From the NCBI GenBank assembly GCA_020635855.1, contig JACJYZ010000002.1:868001-932000 (forward strand): DNA of 64,000 nt, in the 5' to 3' direction. Origin of the DNA: Flavobacteriales bacterium. Its GTDB lineage: Bacteria; Bacteroidota; Bacteroidia; JACJYZ01. The position numbers and the translations under genes are program-made. Under the pieces are notes generated by a model. The model was not told the DNA's origin, did not search any database, and worked only from the letters and a program-made list of their open reading frames with translations. Positions 43,717 to 51,142 of the stretch are shown here, in pieces (the stretch's first letter is position 1; every line of letters starts with the position of its first letter).

Positions 43717-44648
43717 TGGAAGCGAAAACACATAAAAACACGTGGATGATTACCGGCAGCAACGGCTTGCTCGGACAGAAGATCGTGCATGCATTGGCGG
43801 GTAATCCCGCAGTTCGTTTGGTTGCCACGTCTCAAGGAGAAAACCGTATCACCGGAAAAGAAGGGTACGAATACAGGAGCCTGGATATCACCGATCGGAA
43901 GGCGGTAGAGGAAATCATCCGGGATGTGCGGCCTGATGTATTGATCCATACCGCCGCCATGACCAATGTGGACGCGTGTGAAACCAACCGCGAGGCCTGC
44001 TGGGATGTGAATGTAAATGCGGTTGAATACCTGATTGAGGCTTGCAAGCCGCTGGGAACACACTTCATTCATTTGTCAACCGACTTCGTTTTCGATGGTC
44101 AAAACGGACCCTACCGCGAGGAAGATGCCGTGAATCCGTTGAGCCATTACGCCGCATCCAAAGTAGCTTCGGAAAAACTGGTATCTGCATCCGGATTACC
44201 CTGGGCCATCATCCGTACCATTATTATTTATGGTGTTTGTGAAGGAATGAGCCGTTCCAACATCGTGCTTTGGGTGAAAGGAGCCCTGGCCAAAGGCGAA
44301 CCGCTTAACATTGTGAATGACCAGTACCGCATGCCGACGCTTGCGGAAGACCTGGCGGTGGCCTGCATTTCTGCGGGCATGAAAAAAGCCACAGGTATCT
44401 TCCATGTTTCAGGCAATGAAATGATGAATATGGTGCAACTGGCCAAAAAAGTCGCTCATTTTTTTGAAGAGGATGAATTGCTGATCCGCGAGATCACATC
44501 AGACTCACTGAACCAGGCAGCCAAAAGACCCCCGAAGACCGGTTTCGTGCTGACCAAGGCCATGGAGCAACTGGATTATAAGCCTACATCCTTTGCGAAA
44601 GGACTGGCATTGCTGGCTGAACAGCTCAAAGAGCTGGAGCAAGTTTGA
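43716..44648 (+). CDS. RmlD-like NAD-dependent sugar reductase (extended SDR)
   Basis: Extended SDR of 310 residues in the dTDP-4-dehydrorhamnose reductase group. The N-terminus MITGSNGLLGQKIVHAL (residues 11-27) is the nucleotide-binding fold, followed by LIHTAAMTNVDACE near residue 85, HLSTDFVFDGQNGPYREED near 120 and YAASKVASEKL near 146, which contains YxxxK. The late IFHVSGNEMMNMVQLA segment is typical of RmlD. It overlaps the K+ channel stop codon by one base, which is an odd partner for a sugar reductase, and it is unlinked to the polysaccharide locus 30 kb away. A role in a different sugar, or in methionine adenosyltransferase-like regulatory binding, cannot be excluded. Confidence 0.82.
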   Translation: MEAKTHKNTWMITGSNGLLGQKIVHALAGNPAVRLVATSQGENRITGKEGYEYRSLDITDRKAVEEIIRDVRPDVLIHTAAMTNVDACETNREACWDVNVNAVEYLIEACKPLGTHFIHLSTDFVFDGQNGPYREEDAVNPLSHYAASKVASEKLVSASGLPWAIIRTIIIYGVCEGMSRSNIVLWVKGALAKGEPLNIVNDQYRMPTLAEDLAVACISAGMKKATGIFHVSGNEMMNMVQLAKKVAHFFEEDELLIREITSDSLNQAAKRPPKTGFVLTKAMEQLDYKPTSFAKGLALLAEQLKELEQV

Positions 44649-44676
44649 CATTTCTTTCAAAATTGTAAATTGGTCC

Positions 44677-44684
44677 TATCTTTG
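44677..44684 (+). promoter_or_regulatory. -7 promoter element for the alanine/sodium symporter
   Basis: TATCTTTG matches TAnnTTTG, 27 bases before the ATG at 44712; a weak TTTC at 44655 could be the -33 box with an 18-base spacer. It lies inside a longer in-frame option starting at 44670, which argues for the ATG at 44712. Confidence 0.45.
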
Positions 44685-44711
44685 GCCGCAGAAATAAAAA
44701 CCCCTTTTCAC

Positions 44712-46268
44712 ATGCGTTTATCAGCTTTTTTCGCTTCTCTATTGGTGTTTTTCTGTATCACGGCGTTGCCGGTTCACAGTTATGCCCAAGGTGACACTGC
44801 GCAGACTGTGCAGGCATCCAAAACATTTGACCAGGCCATTGATGAGGCGTTGACACCAGCATCCAATGCCATTACAAGTTTTATCTTCAGTGCAGTGCCT
44901 ATTGGAGGCGGAAAGCAAGTGCCTTTTGTTTTGATCTGGCTGATCCTGGGAGCGATCGGTTTTACCATTTACTTCGGGTTCATTAACCTGAGAGGGTTTC
45001 CGTTGTCATTGTCCATCGTGCGAGGGGTATATGATGATCCGAACGACGAAGGAGAGGTGTCGCACTTCCAGGCACTCACAACCGCACTTTCCGGTACGGT
45101 GGGACTTGGCAACATAGCCGGTGTGGCAATTGCAATTTCTGTGGGTGGACCCGGTGCTACATTCTGGATGATCGTAGCTGGATTGCTGGGAATGTCATCC
45201 AAGTTCGTAGAATGTACCCTCGGCGTAATCTACCGCAACGTTGGTAAGGACGGTGTGGTGTCCGGTGGCCCCATGTACTACCTGTCGAAAGGATTGAAAC
45301 AAAGAGGAATGGCCACCTTCGGTAGTATTCTGGCAGTGATATTTGCCATATGCTGTATTGGTGGTTCTTTCGGTGGAGGCAACATGTTTCAGGTGAACCA
45401 GGCCTGCCAGCAATTCATCAACATTACCGGAGGAGAAGACAGCTTTTTAGCCGGCGGAGGCAGATGGGTGTTCGGCCTCATAATGGCGGCCCTTGTGTTC
45501 ATTGTAATCGTAGGTGGTATCAAAGGGATTGCCAAAGTGACGGATAAGATTGTTCCTTTTATGTGCGGATTGTATGTGCTCGCTGCATTGATCGTCATCT
45601 TCGGTGACGCAGCGAGAATTCCACATGCATTCTCTCTGATTTTCAGCGGCGCTTTTGTTCCCGAAGCCATATACGGGGGCATCATCGGGGTGTTGATCAC
45701 CGGATTCCAGCGGGCCGCTTTCAGCAATGAAGCAGGAATCGGCTCAGCGTCGATCGCTCACTCCGCAGTAAAGACAAATGAACCGGTTACAGAGGGGCTC
45801 GTGGCTTTGCTGGAACCTTTTATTGATACGGTTGTGGTATGTACCATGACTGCATTGGTCATTGTGATCACCGGTTTCTATAATAGCGGTGAAACTGATG
45901 GCATCACCATGACCTCCAAAGCATTTGAAAGCGTGATCCCGGGTGCCCGTTATGTGCTGGCCGTGGCTGTGGTGCTTTTCGCATTTTCTACCATGATCTC
46001 ATGGTCTTACTACGGCTTGAAAGCATGGACTTTCCTTTTTGGAAATACCAAAATCGCAGACCTCAGCTACAAAATGATCTTTCTCTTGTTTGTTGTTTTC
46101 GGCGCCGCCCTGAACATGGGAAGTGTGGTTGGGTTTTCCGACGCCATGATTTTTGCTATGTGTTTCCCGAATGTTCTGGGGTTGATCATTCTGGCGCCGG
46201 AAGTCAGAACCAAACTTAATGTGTTCCTTGCCAAAATTAAAAGCGGGGAGATTACCAGGTATAAGTAG
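44712..46268 (+). CDS. Alanine/glycine:sodium symporter (AGCS family)
   Basis: Inner-membrane amino-acid carrier importing alanine or glycine with sodium. The 518 residues show about eleven helices. A signal-like N-terminus (MRLSAFFASLLVFFCITALPVHSYAQ) precedes an unusually long N-terminal segment of ~60 residues. Family signatures are ALTTALSGTVGLGNIAGVAI near residue 120, GGPGATFWMIVAGLLGMSSK near 145, GGSFGGGNMFQVNQ near 218 and FQRAAFSNEAGIGSASIAHS near 340. The last of these is the most diagnostic. It has its own -7 element and a strong terminator. The extra signal-like segment may be a cleaved leader, as reported for other Bacteroidota family members. Confidence 0.93.
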   Translation: MRLSAFFASLLVFFCITALPVHSYAQGDTAQTVQASKTFDQAIDEALTPASNAITSFIFSAVPIGGGKQVPFVLIWLILGAIGFTIYFGFINLRGFPLSLSIVRGVYDDPNDEGEVSHFQALTTALSGTVGLGNIAGVAIAISVGGPGATFWMIVAGLLGMSSKFVECTLGVIYRNVGKDGVVSGGPMYYLSKGLKQRGMATFGSILAVIFAICCIGGSFGGGNMFQVNQACQQFINITGGEDSFLAGGGRWVFGLIMAALVFIVIVGGIKGIAKVTDKIVPFMCGLYVLAALIVIFGDAARIPHAFSLIFSGAFVPEAIYGGIIGVLITGFQRAAFSNEAGIGSASIAHSAVKTNEPVTEGLVALLEPFIDTVVVCTMTALVIVITGFYNSGETDGITMTSKAFESVIPGARYVLAVAVVLFAFSTMISWSYYGLKAWTFLFGNTKIADLSYKMIFLLFVVFGAALNMGSVVGFSDAMIFAMCFPNVLGLIILAPEVRTKLNVFLAKIKSGEITRYK

Positions 46269-46293
46269 GATATCATTACATATAAATCAATGA

Positions 46294-46328
46294 GGAGGGC
46301 AGTCGACAACGACTGCCCTCCTTGTTTT
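46294..46328 (+). terminator. Rho-independent terminator after the AGCS symporter
   Basis: A 12-bp perfect stem GGAGGGCAGTCG / CGACTGCCCTCC with loop ACAA runs into TTGTTTT. It lies only 12 bases before the next ATG. Confidence 0.9.
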
Positions 46329-46339
46329 AGCAAAGTCCC

Positions 46340-47215
46340 ATGAAAGAAAGATGGTTGGAATGGCTTACCTATTCTCGCAATGAACAAAGAGGTGTTCTTG
46401 CGTTGGTAAGTTTGATACTAAGTTTAGCTGCTGTTAATATGTTGTGGCAACCCGATAAACCGTCGGATGTGCCGGCTCTCTCTACCACGATGGAAGCCAA
46501 GGATACAGATACGGTTGAACGGTATGCACCGGAGATTGTACCGGAAGTATTCGACCCGAATACTGTAACCGAAAAGGAGCTTGAACGCATGGGGGTTAAA
46601 GGGCGTTTGCTGAAACAGTGGGTGGCCTATGTTGCACACGGAGGGCGCTTTCGTCAGGCAAGTGACCTGAAAAAGCTATATGCAATGGATGATCACACCT
46701 TTGGTAGATTGCTTCCCTTCGTACAAATCCGCGTTCAAACCCCATTGAATAAGAACCTGCATAAAGAACCTGTTCGTGAAAAACCATTGCGCTCAACTCA
46801 CCATGTGATGCTAGACGTTAACCAAGCCGAACGTCAGGAATGGATCACGTTGCCGGGGATCGGGGAAAAGTTGTCGACACGGATCATCAAATACAGGGAT
46901 CTTTTGGGTGGGTTTTACAGTACCGATCAGCTCCTTGAGGTTTATGGGATTGATTCGGTGACCTGGCAAGGAATGCTTCCTTTTCTCACCATCGTAGATA
47001 CCCATCTGGTTCGGATAAACCTGAATACGGCAGGGTTTAGAACCTTATTGCACCATCCTTACCTGACCTACGACCTGGTGAAAGACATCGTAAATGCGCG
47101 GCGGCGGTCACCCTTCAATGAAATATCAGATTTGCTAACACGAAAATTGGTCACCCGTGAATTATATCCTAAAATTGCACCCTATTTAAATGTACAACAT
47201 GGAACAAAGGATTAA
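46340..47215 (+). CDS. Membrane-anchored helix-hairpin-helix protein (ComEA-like)
   Basis: A 291-residue protein with a hydrophobic anchor near the N-terminus (GVLALVSLILSLAAVNMLW), then a periplasmic region with several helix-hairpin-helix units. They are marked by DPNTVTEKELERMGVKGRLL near residue 75, DVNQAERQEWITLPGIGEKL near 160 and NLNTAGFRTLLHHPYL near 225. LPGIGEKLSTRIIKYRDLLG is the classical HhH DNA-binding segment. It resembles ComEA-type DNA receptors, but it has three HhH units, the first and last degenerate, and lacks the short form typical of ComEA. A role in DNA uptake or repair is therefore only suggested. It overlaps apt by 17 bases. Confidence 0.85.
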   Translation: MKERWLEWLTYSRNEQRGVLALVSLILSLAAVNMLWQPDKPSDVPALSTTMEAKDTDTVERYAPEIVPEVFDPNTVTEKELERMGVKGRLLKQWVAYVAHGGRFRQASDLKKLYAMDDHTFGRLLPFVQIRVQTPLNKNLHKEPVREKPLRSTHHVMLDVNQAERQEWITLPGIGEKLSTRIIKYRDLLGGFYSTDQLLEVYGIDSVTWQGMLPFLTIVDTHLVRINLNTAGFRTLLHHPYLTYDLVKDIVNARRRSPFNEISDLLTRKLVTRELYPKIAPYLNVQHGTKD

Positions 47216-47723
47216 GACTGCCGTCCGGGACGTTCCCGACTTTCCCAAGCCGGGTATTCTGTTCAAAGACATCACTCCGATTCTCAAGGATTATGCGCTA
47301 TGCCACGACATCGTTCAGGTGATGGCGGACCAGGTTCGGCCCTGGAAACCGGATGGCGTGGCCGGCATCGAAAGCAGGGGATTCCTTTTTGGTGTGGGAT
47401 TGGCGGAAGCACTGGCTGTGCCGTTCATCCCAGTCAGGAAATTGGGTAAACTACCCTATGAAACCATCACGCACAAATACGATCTCGAATACGGATCGGC
47501 AGAAGTGGAAATGCATGTGGATGCGTTTCAGCCCGGCGCGCGCATCCTCATTCATGACGACCTGCTCGCTACCGGCGGAACTGCCCAGGCGGCAGCGGCC
47601 CTGATCAAAAAAGCAAAAGGGGAAATCGCAGGATTCATTTTTTTGATACATTTGTCGTTTCTGAGTGGAAATACCAGGCTGGCCGAGTATTCAGAGCACA
47701 TCCACAGTTTGGTCGAATATTGA
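47199..47723 (+). CDS. apt: Adenine phosphoribosyltransferase
   Basis: Purine-salvage enzyme forming AMP from adenine and PRPP in the cytoplasm. The 174 residues match the family length. VPDFPKPGILFKDITPILKD near residue 11, GIESRGFLFG near 56 and VRKLGKLPYETITHKYDLEYG near 80 are conserved, and the PRPP-binding loop reads ILIHDDLLATGGTAQAA near 120, matching the DDLLATGGT consensus. The ATG at 47199 was chosen; an in-frame ATG nine bases upstream gives an alternative N-terminus. The gene overlaps the preceding HhH gene by 17 bases, so it is translated from the same message. The next gene follows after six bases. Confidence 0.95.
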   Translation: MEQRIKTAVRDVPDFPKPGILFKDITPILKDYALCHDIVQVMADQVRPWKPDGVAGIESRGFLFGVGLAEALAVPFIPVRKLGKLPYETITHKYDLEYGSAEVEMHVDAFQPGARILIHDDLLATGGTAQAAAALIKKAKGEIAGFIFLIHLSFLSGNTRLAEYSEHIHSLVEY

Positions 47724-47729
47724 TTTCGT

Positions 47730-48872
47730 ATGCAATTTGAAACAAGCGAGAATCAGCGCATGATCGCTGATATGATCCGTACTTTCGCGGATAAACACAT
47801 CCGTCCCGACCTGATGAAATGGGACGAATCACAGGAATTTCCGGTTGAGGTATTCAAGAAACTGGGCGAACTGGGCCTCATGGGCGTGCTGGTTCCAACC
47901 ACCTATGGCGGTTCAGGATTGACTTATCAGGACTATGTGACCGTGATATCCGAAATAGCCCGTGTATGCGGGTCGATCGGGTTGTCAACGGCCGCGCATA
48001 ATTCCCTGTGCACCGGTCATATCCTGCAATTCGGCAACGAGGAACAGAAGCAAAGATGGCTTCCGAAACTGGCAACTGCCGAGTGGATAGGGGCGTGGGG
48101 ACTCACAGAAACCAACACGGGCTCGGATGCCGGCAACATGCTCACAACTGCGGTTGCTGACGGGAATGATTTTATTCTCAACGGAAGCAAGAATTTTATC
48201 ACCCACGGAAAAAGCGGAAACGTAGCCGTGGTGATTGTTCGTACCGGTGAGAAAGGAGACCGCAATGGCACGACCGCTTTTGTAGTTGAAAAAGGAACTC
48301 CCGGTTTTTCCGCAGGCAAGAAAGAAGACAAGCTGGGCATGCGGGCATCTGAAACCACGGAGTTGATCTTTGATAACTGCAGGGTTTCGAAAGAGAACGT
48401 TTTAGGCGAAGTAGGGGACGGGTTCCGCCAGGCCATGAAGGTGCTGGATGGTGGACGGATCTCCATAGCTGCACTTTCATTGGGCATTGCCAAAGGTGCG
48501 CTCGATGCTGCTGTGAAGTATGCCAAGGAACGCCATCAGTTCGATCAGCCCATCGCCAACTTCCAGGGCATCTCATTCAAACTGGCCGACATGCGTACCG
48601 AGGTTGAAGCAGCCGAGTTGTTGACCATGCAGGCCGCAGCCAAAAAGGATGCGAAGGAAGTGGTAACCAAACTGGCAGCCATGGCAAAATACTATGCTTC
48701 CGAAGTGGCTGTACGCGTGTCAACAGAGGCGGTTCAGATCTTCGGAGGCTACGGATATACGAAGGAATTTCCGGTGGAGAAATTTTACCGCGATTCCAAG
48801 CTTTGCACCATCGGTGAAGGCACATCTGAGATCCAGAAACTGGTGATAGCTAGAGAAATCCTCAAAGAATAG
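47730..48872 (+). CDS. Acyl-CoA dehydrogenase
   Basis: FAD-dependent cytoplasmic enzyme introducing a 2,3-double bond into acyl-CoA, in fatty-acid or branched-chain amino-acid breakdown. The 380 residues show the ACAD layout: N-terminal helical domain, middle beta domain with GAWGLTETNTGSDAGNM near residue 125 and GSKNFITHGKSGNVAVVI near 155, then the C-terminal helical domain. Near residue 335 FGGYGYTKEFPVEKFYRDSK and IGEGTSEIQKLVIAREIL close the family signature, the latter containing the catalytic Glu of short-chain ACADs. Sequence alone does not separate short-chain, butyryl- and isobutyryl-type substrates. It lies six bases after apt and may be co-transcribed with it. Confidence 0.92.
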   Translation: MQFETSENQRMIADMIRTFADKHIRPDLMKWDESQEFPVEVFKKLGELGLMGVLVPTTYGGSGLTYQDYVTVISEIARVCGSIGLSTAAHNSLCTGHILQFGNEEQKQRWLPKLATAEWIGAWGLTETNTGSDAGNMLTTAVADGNDFILNGSKNFITHGKSGNVAVVIVRTGEKGDRNGTTAFVVEKGTPGFSAGKKEDKLGMRASETTELIFDNCRVSKENVLGEVGDGFRQAMKVLDGGRISIAALSLGIAKGALDAAVKYAKERHQFDQPIANFQGISFKLADMRTEVEAAELLTMQAAAKKDAKEVVTKLAAMAKYYASEVAVRVSTEAVQIFGGYGYTKEFPVEKFYRDSKLCTIGEGTSEIQKLVIAREILKE

Positions 48873-48892
48873 CAGGTAAAGGACGAAGATGT

Positions 48893-48923
48893 TTTGATAT
48901 TCAGGAATTACTATTTACCTTTG
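48893..48923 (+). promoter_or_regulatory. Promoter for rpsU
   Basis: TTTG at 48893-48896, a 19-base spacer and TACCTTTG at 48916-48923 make one of the best TTTG/TAnnTTTG matches in the window. The ATG follows 24 bases after the -7 box. Confidence 0.75.
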
Positions 48924-48947
48924 CCGACCTTAATCACGAACACGAAC

Positions 48948-49142
48948 ATGATCATTATTCCCGTAAAAGAAGGCGAAAGCATCGAGAAAGCACTGAAGAA
49001 GTTCAAAAAGAAATTTGAACGTACCGGTGTGGTTCGCGAGTTGCGCGATCGCCAGACTTTCACCAAACCTTCTGTTGATAGAAGACAGAAGAAACTGAAA
49101 GCCGTTTACAAGGAGCAGATGAAGGATCAGTTGCCTTCATAA
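48948..49142 (+). CDS. rpsU: 30S ribosomal protein S21
   Basis: Small basic ribosomal protein of the 30S platform, associated with translation initiation. The 64-residue product begins MIIIPVKEGESIEKALKKFK and has the family pattern KFERTGVVRELRDRQTF, rich in Lys and Arg. The ATG at 48948 is preferred to an upstream frame start, since the promoter lies just before it and the family length is 60-70 residues. In Bacteroidota S21 is tied to selection of mRNAs lacking Shine-Dalgarno sites through 16S anti-SD occlusion; that role is consistent with the lack of SD motifs seen here but is not shown by the sequence. The recombinase gene follows. Confidence 0.94.
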   Translation: MIIIPVKEGESIEKALKKFKKKFERTGVVRELRDRQTFTKPSVDRRQKKLKAVYKEQMKDQLPS

Positions 49143-49218
49143 GGACCCCGGGCTTTCATCTTCGATAACATTTTTTTATCTTTAACGTTAAAGAAGATGT
49201 ACGCTTTTATTGGTACTT

Positions 49219-50100
49219 ATGCTTGCCCGATTCCTTTCCTATCTGCAAATTGAAAAGAGGTACTCTCCCCGCACCCTCGTTTCGTATCATAAGGATCTCA
49301 ATCAGTTTTCTTCTTTCCTCGACTCCACGTTCGGAGTTCTTGATCTGACCGATGTCAATCACATGATGGTCAGAAGTTGGCTGGCAAATCTTGCCGGGCA
49401 ACAGATGACCGCCGCCACGATCAACCGGAAGATCAGCACCCTAAAAAGTTTTTACAAGTACATGCACCGGGAAGGCCTGGTCAAGGTCAATCCCATGCAG
49501 AAGGTCGTATCACCTAAAAAGCCCAAACGCATTCCGGAGTACCTTGAGACCGAACAGGTGGAAAAGATCTGGTCGGATACAGATTTTGGAGATGGTTTTG
49601 AGGGGGCACGGGATCGTCTGATCCTGGAAATATTTTACGGAACCGGCATGCGTTTGTCTGAGTTGCTGGGACTGAAAGACGGTGATGTGGATTACTTCAA
49701 TGGTTCCTTAAAAGTGTTGGGTAAGCGGAATAAAGAAAGGATCATTCCGATCACAAAGGATTTGTCTGCGTTGATTAAGGATTATGTGACCATCCGGAAT
49801 CAAACTTTTCCTGGTGACAAGTTACCGGCCTTGTTAGTGACTGCAAAAGGTGCGCCGCTATATTCCAAGTTTGTATATAATCTTGTAAATCGTGTGTTGT
49901 CTGAAGTTACCACGCGTCAGAAGAGAAGCCCGCACGTGCTGAGGCACACCTTTGCCACGCACCTTTTGAATGCAGGCGCTGATCTCAATGCCATCAAGGA
50001 ATTACTGGGTCATGCCGGACTTGCGGCAACACAGGTTTATACCCACAATACAGTAGAGAAATTAAAGTCAGTTTATAAACAAGCCCATCCCAGGGCATAA
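49219..50100 (+). CDS. Tyrosine recombinase, XerC/XerD family
   Basis: Site-specific recombinase resolving chromosome dimers at dif with a partner recombinase. It has 293 residues in two domains: an N-terminal SAM-like core-binding domain (FLSYLQIEKRYSPRTLVSYH, then TINRKISTLKSFYKYMHR), and a C-terminal catalytic domain. Catalytic residues are seen as GTGMRLSELLGL (Arg), KVLGKRNKERIIPI (Lys), HVLRHTFATHLLNAG (HxxR), LGHAGLAATQVYTH (His and the nucleophilic Tyr). This set is complete, so it is an active-type enzyme. Xer proteins XerC and XerD cannot be told apart by eye. Location between rpsU and raiA is typical housekeeping synteny for Bacteroidota. It has no integron or phage neighbours. Confidence 0.93.
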   Translation: MLARFLSYLQIEKRYSPRTLVSYHKDLNQFSSFLDSTFGVLDLTDVNHMMVRSWLANLAGQQMTAATINRKISTLKSFYKYMHREGLVKVNPMQKVVSPKKPKRIPEYLETEQVEKIWSDTDFGDGFEGARDRLILEIFYGTGMRLSELLGLKDGDVDYFNGSLKVLGKRNKERIIPITKDLSALIKDYVTIRNQTFPGDKLPALLVTAKGAPLYSKFVYNLVNRVLSEVTTRQKRSPHVLRHTFATHLLNAGADLNAIKELLGHAGLAATQVYTHNTVEKLKSVYKQAHPRA

Positions 50101-50115
50101 AAAAGGAGGCTTATC

Positions 50116-50418
50116 ATGAATCTGAAAATTCATTCCATCCACTTCGATGCAGATCAGAAACTGGTGTCCTTTGTTCAAGACCGTGTGAATAAGCTTGAGC
50201 AGTTTTACGACAATATCATTGGCGGCGAAGTATACTTGCGACTGGAAAAAGGCGTCAACGGTAACGATAACAAGGTTGCTGAAATAAGGCTGAACATTCC
50301 TGGCAAGGAATTGTTTGCTAAAAAACATGCAAAATCCTTTGAAGAGTCTACGGATGTTACGGTTGAGGCCCTCCGCAGGCAGATCAAAAGGCACAAGGAA
50401 AAGCTTCAGAAAGTCTAA
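50116..50418 (+). CDS. raiA: Ribosome hibernation promoting factor (short HPF/RaiA)
   Basis: Ribosome-associated factor that stabilises inactive ribosomes in stationary phase. The 100 residues form the S30AE domain: MNLKIHSIHFDADQKLVSFV, then GGEVYLRLEKGVNGNDNK and a basic C-terminus LRRQIKRHKEKLQKV. The length places it in the short class (HPF or YfiA), lacking the C-terminal dimerisation domain of long HPF. It starts 15 bases after the recombinase stop and is probably co-transcribed with it. It is followed by a strong terminator, which ends this unit just before the tRNA-tuf super-operon. Confidence 0.92.
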   Translation: MNLKIHSIHFDADQKLVSFVQDRVNKLEQFYDNIIGGEVYLRLEKGVNGNDNKVAEIRLNIPGKELFAKKHAKSFEESTDVTVEALRRQIKRHKEKLQKV

Positions 50419-50440
50419 CCTCTAATTCAAAGAACCTGGA

Positions 50441-50469
50441 AACCCCGGCAAACCGCCGGGGTTTTTTTT
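50441..50469 (+). terminator. Rho-independent terminator after raiA
   Basis: A 9-bp stem AACCCCGGC / GCCGGGGTT with loop AAACC merges into a run of eight T ending at 50469. Confidence 0.9.
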
Positions 50470-50501
50470 GTGTCCTTATGTAAAATATTTCTGAAGAACA
50501 T

Positions 50502-50532
50502 TTTGATCGAGAGCTTTCTTTTTATAGATTTG
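50502..50532 (+). promoter_or_regulatory. Promoter for the tRNA-tuf super-operon
   Basis: TTTG at 50502-50505, a 19-base spacer and TAGATTTG at 50525-50532 form a strong match to TTTG-N19-TAnnTTTG. It lies about 60 bases ahead of the first tRNA and is the likely start of the stable-RNA/tuf transcript. Confidence 0.75.
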
Positions 50533-50592
50533 CAGTTCTTTTTCGGAAAGTATTTGTTGTTTGATAGTAAATTATTGATTTCCAGCATAATT

Positions 50593-50666
50593 GCCGATGT
50601 AGCTCAGCTGGCCAGAGCAGCTGATTTGTAATCAGCTGGTCGGGGGTTCGAATCCCTCCATCGGCT
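50593..50666 (+). tRNA. tRNA-Thr (anticodon TGT)
   Basis: 74 bases with acceptor GCCGATG / CATCGGC, D-arm, anticodon loop TTTGTAA giving TGT, and T-arm GGGGGTTCGAATCCCTC. No CCA is encoded; discriminator base T. Confidence 0.95.
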
Positions 50667-50693
50667 TACGTTCTTATAAATAAACCTGCAAAT

Positions 50694-50776
50694 GGGGAGA
50701 TACCGAAGCGGTCAAACGGGGCAGACTGTAAATCTGTTGGCTTTCGCCTTCGTAGGTTCGAATCCTGCTCTCCCCA
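50694..50776 (+). tRNA. tRNA-Tyr (anticodon GTA)
   Basis: 83 bases with acceptor GGGGAGA / TCTCCCC, a long variable arm of class II type, anticodon GTA in ACTGTAAAT, and T-loop GGTTCGAATCC. Discriminator base A. Confidence 0.95.
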
Positions 50777-50821
50777 CGCGAGCTTTACAGGGAATATGCC
50801 TTGAAACCGAATTAAGGTTAG

Positions 50822-50894
50822 GCGGGAGTAGCTCAGTTGGTAGAGCATCAGCCTTCCAAGCTGAGGGTCGCGGGTTCGAATCCCGTCTCCCGCT
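50822..50894 (+). tRNA. tRNA-Gly (anticodon TCC)
   Basis: 73 bases with acceptor GCGGGAG / CTCCCGC, D-loop AGTTGGTAGA, anticodon TCC in CCTTCCAAG and T-loop GGTTCGAATCC. Discriminator base T. Confidence 0.95.
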
Positions 50895-50909
50895 CTCAAA
50901 AGCTCAGCA

Positions 50910-50981
<72 letters not shown>

Positions 50982-51142
50982 CAAAAGGAAGTCATTCTTT
51001 ACCAGGATTCGCAGGTGTGCTGGTGAATAGATCTGCAAACGCAGACATTAAGGAAAAGGAAAAAATTGGGCAGCGGGCATCAGGCCCTGCGGCATAGTTG
51101 AATCTGGAATGTTAAATATTTAACCACACTTAAGTAACTGTC

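Noticed and set aside
49177..49184. TATCTTTA as a -7 box for the Xer recombinase gene
   Set aside because: The last base does not fit TAnnTTTG and no -33 box is in place, so it was not listed as a promoter.
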